From positions 1 through 5,178 of the forward strand of contig JAPYLE010000224.1 of the NCBI GenBank assembly GCA_027293795.1: a DNA stretch of 5,178 nucleotides. The letters are read 5' to 3'. Positions 1 through 5,178 of the stretch are shown one piece after another; within the stretch, counting starts at the first letter, position 1; each line of letters begins with the position of its first letter. This DNA is from Rickettsia endosymbiont of Ixodes persulcatus (GTDB lineage Bacteria > Pseudomonadota > Alphaproteobacteria > Rickettsiales > Rickettsiaceae). The notes beneath the pieces were generated by a model. It made no database searches. It was given only the letters and a program-made list of their open reading frames with translations, and was not told where the DNA came from. Made by a program: the position numbers and the translations under genes.

Positions 1-1
1 C

Positions 2-2404
2 CAATCTTCTACTAATCCGGCTTGTGTAGTGTCTAATGTTAGAAACAATATTGTTAATAATACCATACGTGTTAGCTTTAGCAATCTTGTTCCACTTTGC
101 ACAGGACCTGCCCCTGACCTCAAAACTTGTGTACAACCAAATAATATAGATTTTTCTTCAGCAAAAATTACTCATACTAATACGGCTTTTAGAGATCTTA
201 TCAAATCGTGTAAGAACACTTCAGGCGGCACCCCATGTATTAATACAGAAATCCCTACGCCATGTAGTGTTACGGCTAATGGTTGTAATGATGGATTTAG
301 AATAGTATATTCGCAGAAAATTGGAACTGTAGAAACACCTAGCGATTATTACATAAGCGATATACCGGACTGTCCAAGTTCTAATTCAACTACCTGCCAA
401 AAAGTATGGGGAGTTAACATTGGCGAATTTAAAGATGTAAGCGTACAATTTCCTAAAATACAAGGACAAGATCAAGCTGGCTTAAGTGAACCTGGACCGA
501 AAAGATTCACTTTAAAAGACAATAACGGTAAAGAGAGAAATCTTTATGTCTCTATTAGTAATACCGAAGATGATAAGCAAAATCCTAATAATATTTGCTT
601 ATTTGAGTCTAGTAATTTAATAGATTGCGTACCACGAGTAAATCATTCTTACAGCTTAGCTGCTTATGAATGTGCAAAACAATATGCCGGAATTACCTGT
701 ACTAATAAAAATTCCAACGATGCTTATTATAAACCGCAATTCATTGCTTCAGTGCAGGTAAGGGATGATGGTAACAATATTATAGATGAGACAAGCACTC
801 TTGTAACGCCGTTATCATACGCCGGACCTCCACCTCCCAACCCCACTGACACAGAAAGTATAGTAATGCTTGCCGGTCATACTTATAGTTCTGCCGTTGT
901 GTTTATACCTAAAGATCCACCAAAAAATCCGACGGAAGATGAATATATTGCTATGCCGTTTTCAGAAGAGAATGCTCTAAATCAATTGACCATCCACGGT
1001 AAATATAAAGATGATCAGAAACCTTACGATAATAAGGGAAATTCAAACCCAAATGCGGTATATTTAAAATATTTAGAATATATAAACGGTAAATATATCC
1101 AAGGCGGAACGCATGCCTGCTTGATGCCGAAAAATTTCCAACATTGTAACCCGCTTCCGATTCCTACCTTACCTAATGGCTCGCCTATTCCCGGTTACAA
1201 TAATGACTCGATAAATTGCGTACTTGCTAAACTAAATAGCAAAGATACTATAAATTGTAAGGATTTTAAAAATAAATATAACGCTACCTATCCAAATCTT
1301 GGATTATGCGGAGATACAAGTAGCTGCACTCTAAAAGAAACAGTATCAGGTCCAGGAAGAGGCATTACTATTTATACTTGCAATATAAATAATATTCCGA
1401 GTAACTGCTATACCAATAACGATAACCCTAACACTCCAATATGTGTTTTAAGTAAGGATTATACAGATAGAATCGAGCCGGAACCTAGCATAGGACCAAT
1501 ATTAGATGCTTCAAGATATTATACAGTGACATACACAAAAAGAGATGAAAATACTCCTCCTGAACCGACATATAAAGCTGAAGTTTCAGATGTAAGAGAT
1601 AAAACGTCGCAAGAGCTAAATCTTTGTGCTCCTATATTAGTACCTACTTGTAAGGCAATTAATATTGCTTCAGATCAACATGGTAATGCATTATGGCCTG
1701 AAAGCGATATAGGGGAACTTGCAAAAGGAACATGCCCGATTAATTGGGTAGTTATTGACCCTAGTAAACCTTTAGAACGCTATTGTTTATCATACTTTGG
1801 TAGAAAGGTTGTCGAGTTCGAACCTTTAGGTCAAAATGTCGGCTGTAGAGAATCAAAAGGATTACCAGTAGATATTATTGAAAATACCTTTCCAACACAA
1901 TTAGTTAACACTCCTTATGATCAGGCAACTAAAACAGGCAACTTTATTTTAAATGTAGTACCAGAATGGAGTTCACAATGGGAAGTTATAGCATTTCCTA
2001 ATAATCCGGATACTTTTATAGATGCATCAAATGAACCAGGAGGTACAAAATTATATACTATAACTTTTAAAGTAACTTTAGATGCAATTATGGATGATAT
2101 AGATTATTTCAAAATACTAGATTTATGGTACGACGATTGTATATTAGTATATGCCAACGGCACAAAACTTCTTAGTGCCCCTATACCTTCTATTGATTCT
2201 TTAGACAGTCCAAACCAATGTAATAACGGTAGAGATCAAGGTAAGGCATTACACGCTAAAGTTAATAACCAACCTATTAGTACAAGCAATCCTATTGACA
2301 TCAGACCCTATCTACATCAAGGTGAAAATTTCATAAAGTTCCAATTAAGAGTGATGAACGGCGGAGGGCTATATTGTCACATGCAATATAAAATGAAGAG
2401 ATGA
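2..2404 (+). CDS. Large cysteine-rich, probably exported protein of unknown function, 5'-truncated by the window edge
   Basis: The reading frame is open from base 2, so the GTG at 29 is only an internal codon and the true start lies off the left edge. About 800 residues are visible. They contain 30 cysteines, most in pairs 5-12 residues apart (for example near bases 107-139, 206-265, 595-636 and 1369-1401), with many Asn, Pro and Thr residues and proline-rich linkers (PPPPNPTD, PKDPPKNPTEDE). I see no membrane segment. This composition suggests a disulfide-bonded protein outside the cytoplasm; a signal peptide or membrane anchor would have to be upstream. The last ~160 residues look like a beta-sandwich (see separate entry). 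I do not recognise the full protein. Alternatives are a soluble extension of a rickettsial VirB6-like secretion protein or a TraN-like Cys-rich surface protein; neither is proven. Its stop lies 4 bases before terC, so the two are probably co-transcribed. Coding status is very secure; function is unknown. Confidence 0.9.
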   Translation, partial: QSSTNPACVVSNVRNNIVNNTIRVSFSNLVPLCTGPAPDLKTCVQPNNIDFSSAKITHTNTAFRDLIKSCKNTSGGTPCINTEIPTPCSVTANGCNDGFRIVYSQKIGTVETPSDYYISDIPDCPSSNSTTCQKVWGVNIGEFKDVSVQFPKIQGQDQAGLSEPGPKRFTLKDNNGKERNLYVSISNTEDDKQNPNNICLFESSNLIDCVPRVNHSYSLAAYECAKQYAGITCTNKNSNDAYYKPQFIASVQVRDDGNNIIDETSTLVTPLSYAGPPPPNPTDTESIVMLAGHTYSSAVVFIPKDPPKNPTEDEYIAMPFSEENALNQLTIHGKYKDDQKPYDNKGNSNPNAVYLKYLEYINGKYIQGGTHACLMPKNFQHCNPLPIPTLPNGSPIPGYNNDSINCVLAKLNSKDTINCKDFKNKYNATYPNLGLCGDTSSCTLKETVSGPGRGITIYTCNINNIPSNCYTNNDNPNTPICVLSKDYTDRIEPEPSIGPILDASRYYTVTYTKRDENTPPEPTYKAEVSDVRDKTSQELNLCAPILVPTCKAINIASDQHGNALWPESDIGELAKGTCPINWVVIDPSKPLERYCLSYFGRKVVEFEPLGQNVGCRESKGLPVDIIENTFPTQLVNTPYDQATKTGNFILNVVPEWSSQWEVIAFPNNPDTFIDASNEPGGTKLYTITFKVTLDAIMDDIDYFKILDLWYDDCILVYANGTKLLSAPIPSIDSLDSPNQCNNGRDQGKALHAKVNNQPISTSNPIDIRPYLHQGENFIKFQLRVMNGGGLYCHMQYKMKR
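1915..2401 (+). other. C-terminal beta-sandwich (galactose-binding/jelly-roll-like) module of the Cys-rich protein
   Basis: The C-terminal ~160 residues carry a pattern typical of sugar-binding-like beta-sandwich modules: LWYDDCILVYANGTKL (2123-2170), where an Asp pair precedes a strand ending in Asn-Gly, then DIRPYLHQGENFIKFQL (2297-2347), where a 'D-I-x-x-Y-L-x-x-G-x-N' turn leads into the next strand, then NGGGLYCH just before the end. The same order occurs in galactose-binding-like domains of glycoside hydrolases and in some secreted adhesins. The fold is inferred from motif spacing only. It would suggest binding to a glycan or a partner protein at the cell surface. No catalytic residues can be named. 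Confidence 0.45.
2396..2401 (+). promoter_or_regulatory. Shine-Dalgarno of terC
   Basis: AAGAGA ends 7 bases before the ATG at 2409 and overlaps the last codons of the upstream gene. It supports this ATG as the start. With only 4 bases between the upstream stop and this ATG, translational coupling is likely. Confidence 0.55.
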
Positions 2405-2408
2405 ATAA

Positions 2409-3314
2409 ATGAGTTGGATTATTTTTTATACGGTAATTGCTGCTTTACTGATTCTCGATTTGGGAATAGTACACAAAAAAAACACCGTAATGAGCTTTAA
2501 AGAAAGCGTACTTTTTAGTCTTTTCTATTTTATAATAGCTTGTTTATTCGGTATCTATGTTTACTATAATACGGGGGCAGATCATGCTCGTGAATATTAT
2601 ACTTGCTTTCTCATTGAGAAAGCTATGTCACTTGATAATATTTTTGTTATCTCGATTATTTTCCAATTTTTTAGAATTCCCGGAAAATATCAACATCGTG
2701 TTTTATTTTTCGGTATAATAGGCGTAATAATATTCAGAGCCATAATGATTTACGGCAGTATTACTCTTATAAATAAATTTGCCTGGTTATTATATATTTT
2801 TGCCGTAATACTTATTGCTACCGGTATAAAAACTTTTCATGTGTCACATAAAACTTTTGATATACAGAATTCTTATATTTACAAGTCAATAATAAAAAAT
2901 CTAAATATTACTCCTAATCTTGAAGGGGATAAATTTGTTGTTAAACGTAATGACAAATTATATTTTACTCCCCTTTTTATATCTCTAGTACTGATAGAAG
3001 CAATAGATTTAGTCTTTGCTATAGATAGTATACCAGCAATATTTGCAATTACTAATGATGTTTATATAATTTATACTTCAAATATTTTTGCTATTTTAGG
3101 GCTTAGAGCGTTATTCTTTTGTTTAGCAGAGATTGTAGAACGTTTCAGTTATATAAAATATTCTTTGGCTTTAATTTTAATATTTATCGGCTTTAAAATA
3201 TTTATTCATCATTATATAGCGATTCCGGCATATGTTTCGCTCACTGTAACTATTACTTTATTACTATTTGGTATAATTGCTTCCATAATTAGAAAAAATA
3301 TGATTGACCATTAA
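2409..3314 (+). CDS. terC: TerC/Alx-family integral membrane protein (putative Mn2+ exporter)
   Basis: A complete 301-residue polytopic inner-membrane protein with about nine hydrophobic segments (roughly residues 3-20, 32-53, 70-88, 97-119, 124-142, 186-205, 217-240, 250-267 and 272-294). Family signatures are intact: EKAMSLDNIFV (70-80), RVLFFGIIGVIIFR (97-110), IEAIDLVFAIDSIPAIFAIT (196-215) and YTSNIFAILGLRALFF (222-237). The acidic residues proposed to handle metal are present (Asp17, Glu70, Asp76, Glu197, Asp200, Asp206). The soluble loop at 160-185 (ITPNLEGDKFVVKRNDKLYF) matches the Alx-like branch. Established for the family: E. coli Alx exports Mn2+, and Bacillus TerC homologues help load Mn2+ into exported proteins; the 'tellurium resistance' name is historical. 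It follows the Cys-rich exported protein gene by 4 bases, which suggests one operon. Length is normal and no residue of the core motifs is missing. The substrate in this organism is inferred. Confidence 0.93.
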   Translation: MSWIIFYTVIAALLILDLGIVHKKNTVMSFKESVLFSLFYFIIACLFGIYVYYNTGADHAREYYTCFLIEKAMSLDNIFVISIIFQFFRIPGKYQHRVLFFGIIGVIIFRAIMIYGSITLINKFAWLLYIFAVILIATGIKTFHVSHKTFDIQNSYIYKSIIKNLNITPNLEGDKFVVKRNDKLYFTPLFISLVLIEAIDLVFAIDSIPAIFAITNDVYIIYTSNIFAILGLRALFFCLAEIVERFSYIKYSLALILIFIGFKIFIHHYIAIPAYVSLTVTITLLLFGIIASIIRKNMIDH

Positions 3315-3331
3315 TAAAGGGGGTATATAAT
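3304..3331 (+). promoter_or_regulatory. Sigma-70-type promoter for the outer-membrane barrel gene
   Basis: A -35 box TTGACC (3304-3309, 5 of 6 to consensus) and a perfect -10 box TATAAT (3326-3331) are separated by 16 bases. The predicted transcription start is near 3338, about 20 bases before the ATG at 3358. The -35 box lies inside the last codons of terC (Ile-Asp-His). In an AT-rich genome chance -10 boxes are common, but the TTGACC match at correct spacing and distance makes this a credible promoter. Confidence 0.65.
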
Positions 3332-3357
3332 ATTTTTTTACTTTTTAAACAATTATA

Positions 3358-4071
3358 ATGACTAAATTACTAAAATTATTTTTTATTACTATCATCATTT
3401 TTAATAACATTGCTTTTGCAAAAGAAACAGGTTTTTATATAGGAGCAGAAGGTGGAATAGTTGAGCCGGTCGTTAGTAAATTCCGACATAAACACTTAAA
3501 TACCAAAATAATTTTAAAAAAATCAAGCATGTATAGTGGGAACATAGGCTATATAATATATCCACAGATAGCTATTGAATTCTCGGCAACTTATCAACCT
3601 AAATATCGTCTACATTACGTATTACCTCAGCAAAATTTAAGTAACGGTCTTACTATCCCCCCTACTCCAGACAACACTAAAGTATTATCAAATATATATA
3701 TGCTAAATCTTATTTATGATTTGGAAAAAATAAAGACTTTTACACCTTTTGTAATACTTGGAGGCGGAATAGCACAAGTAAAAGTTAAGCCTACCTTTTC
3801 TAGGTGGAGTGTTATAAATAGTGATTATTTTAAAGTAAGAAGAACTCATAAAAATTGTGTTGCTTGGCAAGCAGGGCTTGGGGTTTCACAAGATGTAACT
3901 TCAAATTTAAGTATTGATGCAACTGCAAAATTACAAACGGCATATAGAGTAAGGATTAATTATGATACGCTTGATATAAACACGGGACAATTCGTGCCGG
4001 CAAATCCTATCAAAAAAACTATAGCCGTTGGAGAATTTAGCGTAGGATTTACTTATAGATTGCCATTTTAA
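3358..4071 (+). CDS. Small outer-membrane beta-barrel protein (OmpA-like/opacity-type surface antigen)
   Basis: A 237-residue protein with a classical signal peptide: Lys3/Lys6, a hydrophobic core (LFFITIIIF) and a predicted cleavage after AFA (residue 21), giving a mature protein of about 216 residues. The mature part alternates polar and hydrophobic residues as in beta strands. It starts with TGFYIGAEGG and has FTPFVILGGGIAQ (128-140) and AWQAGLGVSQDVTSNLSIDA (169-188), both typical of the 8-strand OMP_b-brl family. The final strand (GEFSVGFTYRLPF) ends in phenylalanine, the usual signal for insertion by the BAM complex. Rickettsial adhesins Adr1 and Adr2 are of this general type, but I cannot equate this protein with either, so no symbol is given. 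The loops are rich in Lys/Arg (for example KFRHKHLNTK, 41-50). There is no clear Shine-Dalgarno in the short leader, but the start is supported by the signal peptide. It likely has its own promoter at the end of terC. Confidence 0.85.
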   Translation: MTKLLKLFFITIIIFNNIAFAKETGFYIGAEGGIVEPVVSKFRHKHLNTKIILKKSSMYSGNIGYIIYPQIAIEFSATYQPKYRLHYVLPQQNLSNGLTIPPTPDNTKVLSNIYMLNLIYDLEKIKTFTPFVILGGGIAQVKVKPTFSRWSVINSDYFKVRRTHKNCVAWQAGLGVSQDVTSNLSIDATAKLQTAYRVRINYDTLDINTGQFVPANPIKKTIAVGEFSVGFTYRLPF

Positions 4072-4100
4072 GAATTCTGTGAAATATTTATATGAAAAAA

Positions 4101-4145
4101 GCCGGGATTCAGTTCTTTCCATTGTCAAACCATGGGATGGACACA
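4101..4145 (+). repeat. Degenerate rickettsial palindromic-type repeat
   Basis: This intergenic stretch contains an imperfect hairpin at 4119-4135 (CCAT pairs with ATGG; one mismatch; inner G-C and T-A pairs; loop of 3), flanked by GGATTCAG on the left and GGATGGACAC on the right. From memory, the order (TTCC-stem-GTCAA-stem-GGGATG-ACA) matches a dispersed rickettsial hairpin repeat whose intact form has a CCGTGGTCAAGCCACGG core; this copy has several substitutions. A translated frame reads FPLSNHGM, close to the IPWSSHGM reading of intact copies. It is not followed by a T-run, so it is a poor intrinsic terminator. Assignment to a numbered RPE family is not possible by eye. Confidence 0.45.
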
Positions 4146-4178
4146 GAAGACTTTTTCCGCTCCATGCAATAACACAAA

Positions 4179-4184
4179 TATAAA
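4179..4184 (+). promoter_or_regulatory. Possible -10 box for the methyltransferase gene
   Basis: TATAAA lies 21 bases before the ATG at 4206, giving a possible transcript start near 4191. No convincing -35 box is seen at 16-18 bases upstream, and such hexamers are frequent in AT-rich DNA. Weak call. Confidence 0.2.
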
Positions 4185-4194
4185 CCAACTATAT

Positions 4195-4201
4195 AAGGAA
4201 A
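4195..4201 (+). promoter_or_regulatory. Shine-Dalgarno of the methyltransferase gene
   Basis: AAGGAAA sits about 5-6 bases before the ATG at 4206 and is the best ribosome-binding site in the window. It fixes the start at 4206 and argues against the overlapping frame that begins at 4132. Confidence 0.75.
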
Positions 4202-4205
4202 AAAT

Positions 4206-5090
4206 ATGTCCCCAAAAGCTACTAACTCTTCTTCTACCTCTAACGGTCATGATAAGACAGCAAAAAAACCGCATTCCGTACAATCCGTTGTTAACGGTGC
4301 GATTTCAGATCATAACACTTATGATGAAGTACCATATGAAAGCTATCCGTATGCCCTTACCAATCCCTATCACTTAAGTACACTTGCAACCCTTTTCGAT
4401 GTAAATGCTCCTGAAATTGAAAATAGCAGAATATTAGAGCTTGGTTGTGCTGCAGGCGGTAATTTAATACCGCACGCAGTTCTTTACCCAAAAGCTCATT
4501 TTGTTGGTGTTGATTTGTCTAAGGTACAAATTGACGAAGCAAATAAAAATGTTAAAGAACTAGGATTAAAAAATATAGAGTTCCATCATTGTTCGATAAC
4601 CGATATTGACGATTCTTTCGGTAAGTTTGATTATATAATTTGCCATGGTGTAATTTCTTGGGTACCAAAAACCGTTAGAGATAAAATTTTTGAAGTTTGT
4701 AATAAAAATCTTAGCTCAAACGGAATAGCATATATTAGCTATAATACGCTACCAGGCTGGAATATGGTCCGTACTATTAGAGATATGATGATGTATCATT
4801 CTAGCTCATTTGCAAATGTGCGGGATAGAATAGCTCAATCTAGATTGTTACTAGAATTTGTTAAGGATAGCTTAGAAAACTCCAAAACTCCTTACGCAGA
4901 AGTATTAAAAACCGAAGCAGGGCTGCTTGCTAAACAAACCGATCATTACTTACGTCATGATCATCTAGAAGAAGACAATGCTCAATTCTACTTCCATGAA
5001 TTTATGAATGAGGCAAGAAAGCACAATTTACAATATTTAGCCGATTGTAATCTCTCGACTATGTATCTCGGTAATATGCCAGCCTGGTAG
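4206..5090 (+). CDS. Class I SAM-dependent methyltransferase, rickettsial protein-lysine methyltransferase type, 3' end chimeric/truncated
   Basis: The N-terminal half of a methyltransferase. After a Ser/Thr-rich leader come YDEVPYESYPYALTNPYHL (39-57), characteristic of methyltransferases carrying the MethyTransf_Reg domain, SAM-binding motif I ILELGCAAGGN (76-86), the acidic post-I motif GVDLS (101-105), FDYIICHGVISWVP (141-154) and GIAYISYNTLPGWN (173-186). From about residue 200 the start of the regulatory/middle domain is seen. Known for the family: rickettsial PKMT1 and PKMT2 methylate lysines of the surface protein OmpB and are about 530-550 residues long. I infer this gene is a relative but cannot say which. 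Only 294 codons are seen. Native sequence ends at about base 5078-5085; from 5079 the DNA is an inverted copy of 4661-4760, so the last residues (PAW) and the stop at 5088-5090 come from the fold-back. The start is secure from the Shine-Dalgarno at 4195-4201. Confidence 0.88.
   Translation: MSPKATNSSSTSNGHDKTAKKPHSVQSVVNGAISDHNTYDEVPYESYPYALTNPYHLSTLATLFDVNAPEIENSRILELGCAAGGNLIPHAVLYPKAHFVGVDLSKVQIDEANKNVKELGLKNIEFHHCSITDIDDSFGKFDYIICHGVISWVPKTVRDKIFEVCNKNLSSNGIAYISYNTLPGWNMVRTIRDMMMYHSSSFANVRDRIAQSRLLLEFVKDSLENSKTPYAEVLKTEAGLLAKQTDHYLRHDHLEEDNAQFYFHEFMNEARKHNLQYLADCNLSTMYLGNMPAW
4661..4760 (+). repeat. Left arm of a perfect 100-base inverted repeat
   Basis: This stretch codes for residues about 153-185 of the methyltransferase (within VPKTVRDK to LPGW) and is in its expected place in the protein. 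Its exact reverse complement, base for base over 100 positions, is found at 5079-5178. The arms are separated by 318 bases (4761-5078). Because this arm fits the methyltransferase fold, it is the original and the right arm is the copy. Confidence 0.97.
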
Positions 5091-5178
5091 CGTATTATAG
5101 CTAATATATGCTATTCCGTTTGAGCTAAGATTTTTATTACAAACTTCAAAAATTTTATCTCTAACGGTTTTTGGTACC
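5079..5178 (-). repeat. Right arm of the inverted repeat: antisense copy of an internal methyltransferase segment, ending at the window edge
   Basis: All 100 bases equal the reverse complement of 4661-4760. Read on the minus strand it encodes the same methyltransferase segment, so it is a displaced fragment and not a new gene. It replaces the C-terminal part of the methyltransferase gene and supplies its TAG stop. The zero divergence, the exact end at the sequence edge and the round 100-base length fit a fold-back chimera or assembler artefact better than an old duplication. Confidence 0.95.

Noticed and set aside
29..31. GTG as the start of the first gene
   Set aside because: The frame remains open to base 2 with plausible residues of the same composition (SSTNPACV), so this is an internal valine of a gene cut by the window edge.
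4122..4127. TTGTCA as a -35 box
   Set aside because: No -10-like hexamer occurs 15-19 bases downstream; the bases belong to the palindrome.
4072..4140. Intrinsic terminator after the barrel gene
   Set aside because: The AAATATTT palindrome has no loop, and the hairpin at 4119-4135 is weak and lacks a following T-run.
4092..4172. Small 26-codon frame (MKKAGIQFF...) as a leader peptide or small protein
   Set aside because: No Shine-Dalgarno, and most of it is read through the repeat-like palindrome; its sequence resembles the translated form of the repeat more than a gene.
3931..4188. 85-codon frame on the minus strand
   Set aside because: It lies mostly antisense to the end of the barrel gene and across the repeat-like gap, with no recognisable domain and no ribosome-binding site.
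4132..4377. 81-codon frame on the plus strand overlapping the methyltransferase start
   Set aside because: It is out of frame with the well-supported methyltransferase, has no Shine-Dalgarno and no recognisable content.
5079..5178. Antisense gene or regulatory RNA at the right end
   Set aside because: The stretch is only an exact inverted copy of methyltransferase coding sequence and has no independent signals.

Overview
The window is AT-rich and has the look of a Rickettsia chromosome. The codon use is A/T-biased, the intergenic gaps are short, and there is a decayed copy of what looks like a rickettsial palindromic repeat. The last gene resembles the rickettsial protein-lysine methyltransferases that act on outer-membrane proteins. 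The genus call is recognition from memory, not the result of a search. All genes read on the + strand.

Layout. Positions 2-2404 hold the 3' part of a large gene whose start lies beyond the left edge. Its product is a cysteine-rich, probably exported protein with a C-terminal beta-sandwich-like module; I do not recognise the whole protein. Four bases after its stop comes a complete TerC/Alx-family membrane protein gene (2409-3314), probably in the same operon. A good sigma-70-type promoter (TTGACC, 16-base spacer, TATAAT) is embedded in the last codons of terC. It would drive a small outer-membrane beta-barrel protein with a signal peptide (3358-4071). The gap 4072-4205 contains an imperfect palindrome resembling a rickettsial repeat, and then a good Shine-Dalgarno for a class I SAM-dependent methyltransferase (from 4206).

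The right end is not normal. Positions 5079-5178, the last 100 bases, are an exact reverse complement of 4661-4760 inside the methyltransferase gene. The methyltransferase reading frame therefore runs into an inverted copy of itself and meets a stop at 5088-5090 that is very unlikely to be native. The simplest reading is a fold-back chimera or contig-end assembly artefact. A real inverted duplication that broke the gene is the alternative.

Taken together, the region is about the cell envelope: an exported Cys-rich protein, an inner-membrane TerC protein (family linked to Mn2+ export and metal loading of exported proteins), an outer-membrane barrel, and a methyltransferase of a family known to modify rickettsial surface proteins. 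I see no CRISPR array, tRNA, rRNA or insertion sequence. The strongest unexpected signal is the 100-base perfect inverted repeat, followed by the unrecognised Cys-rich protein.
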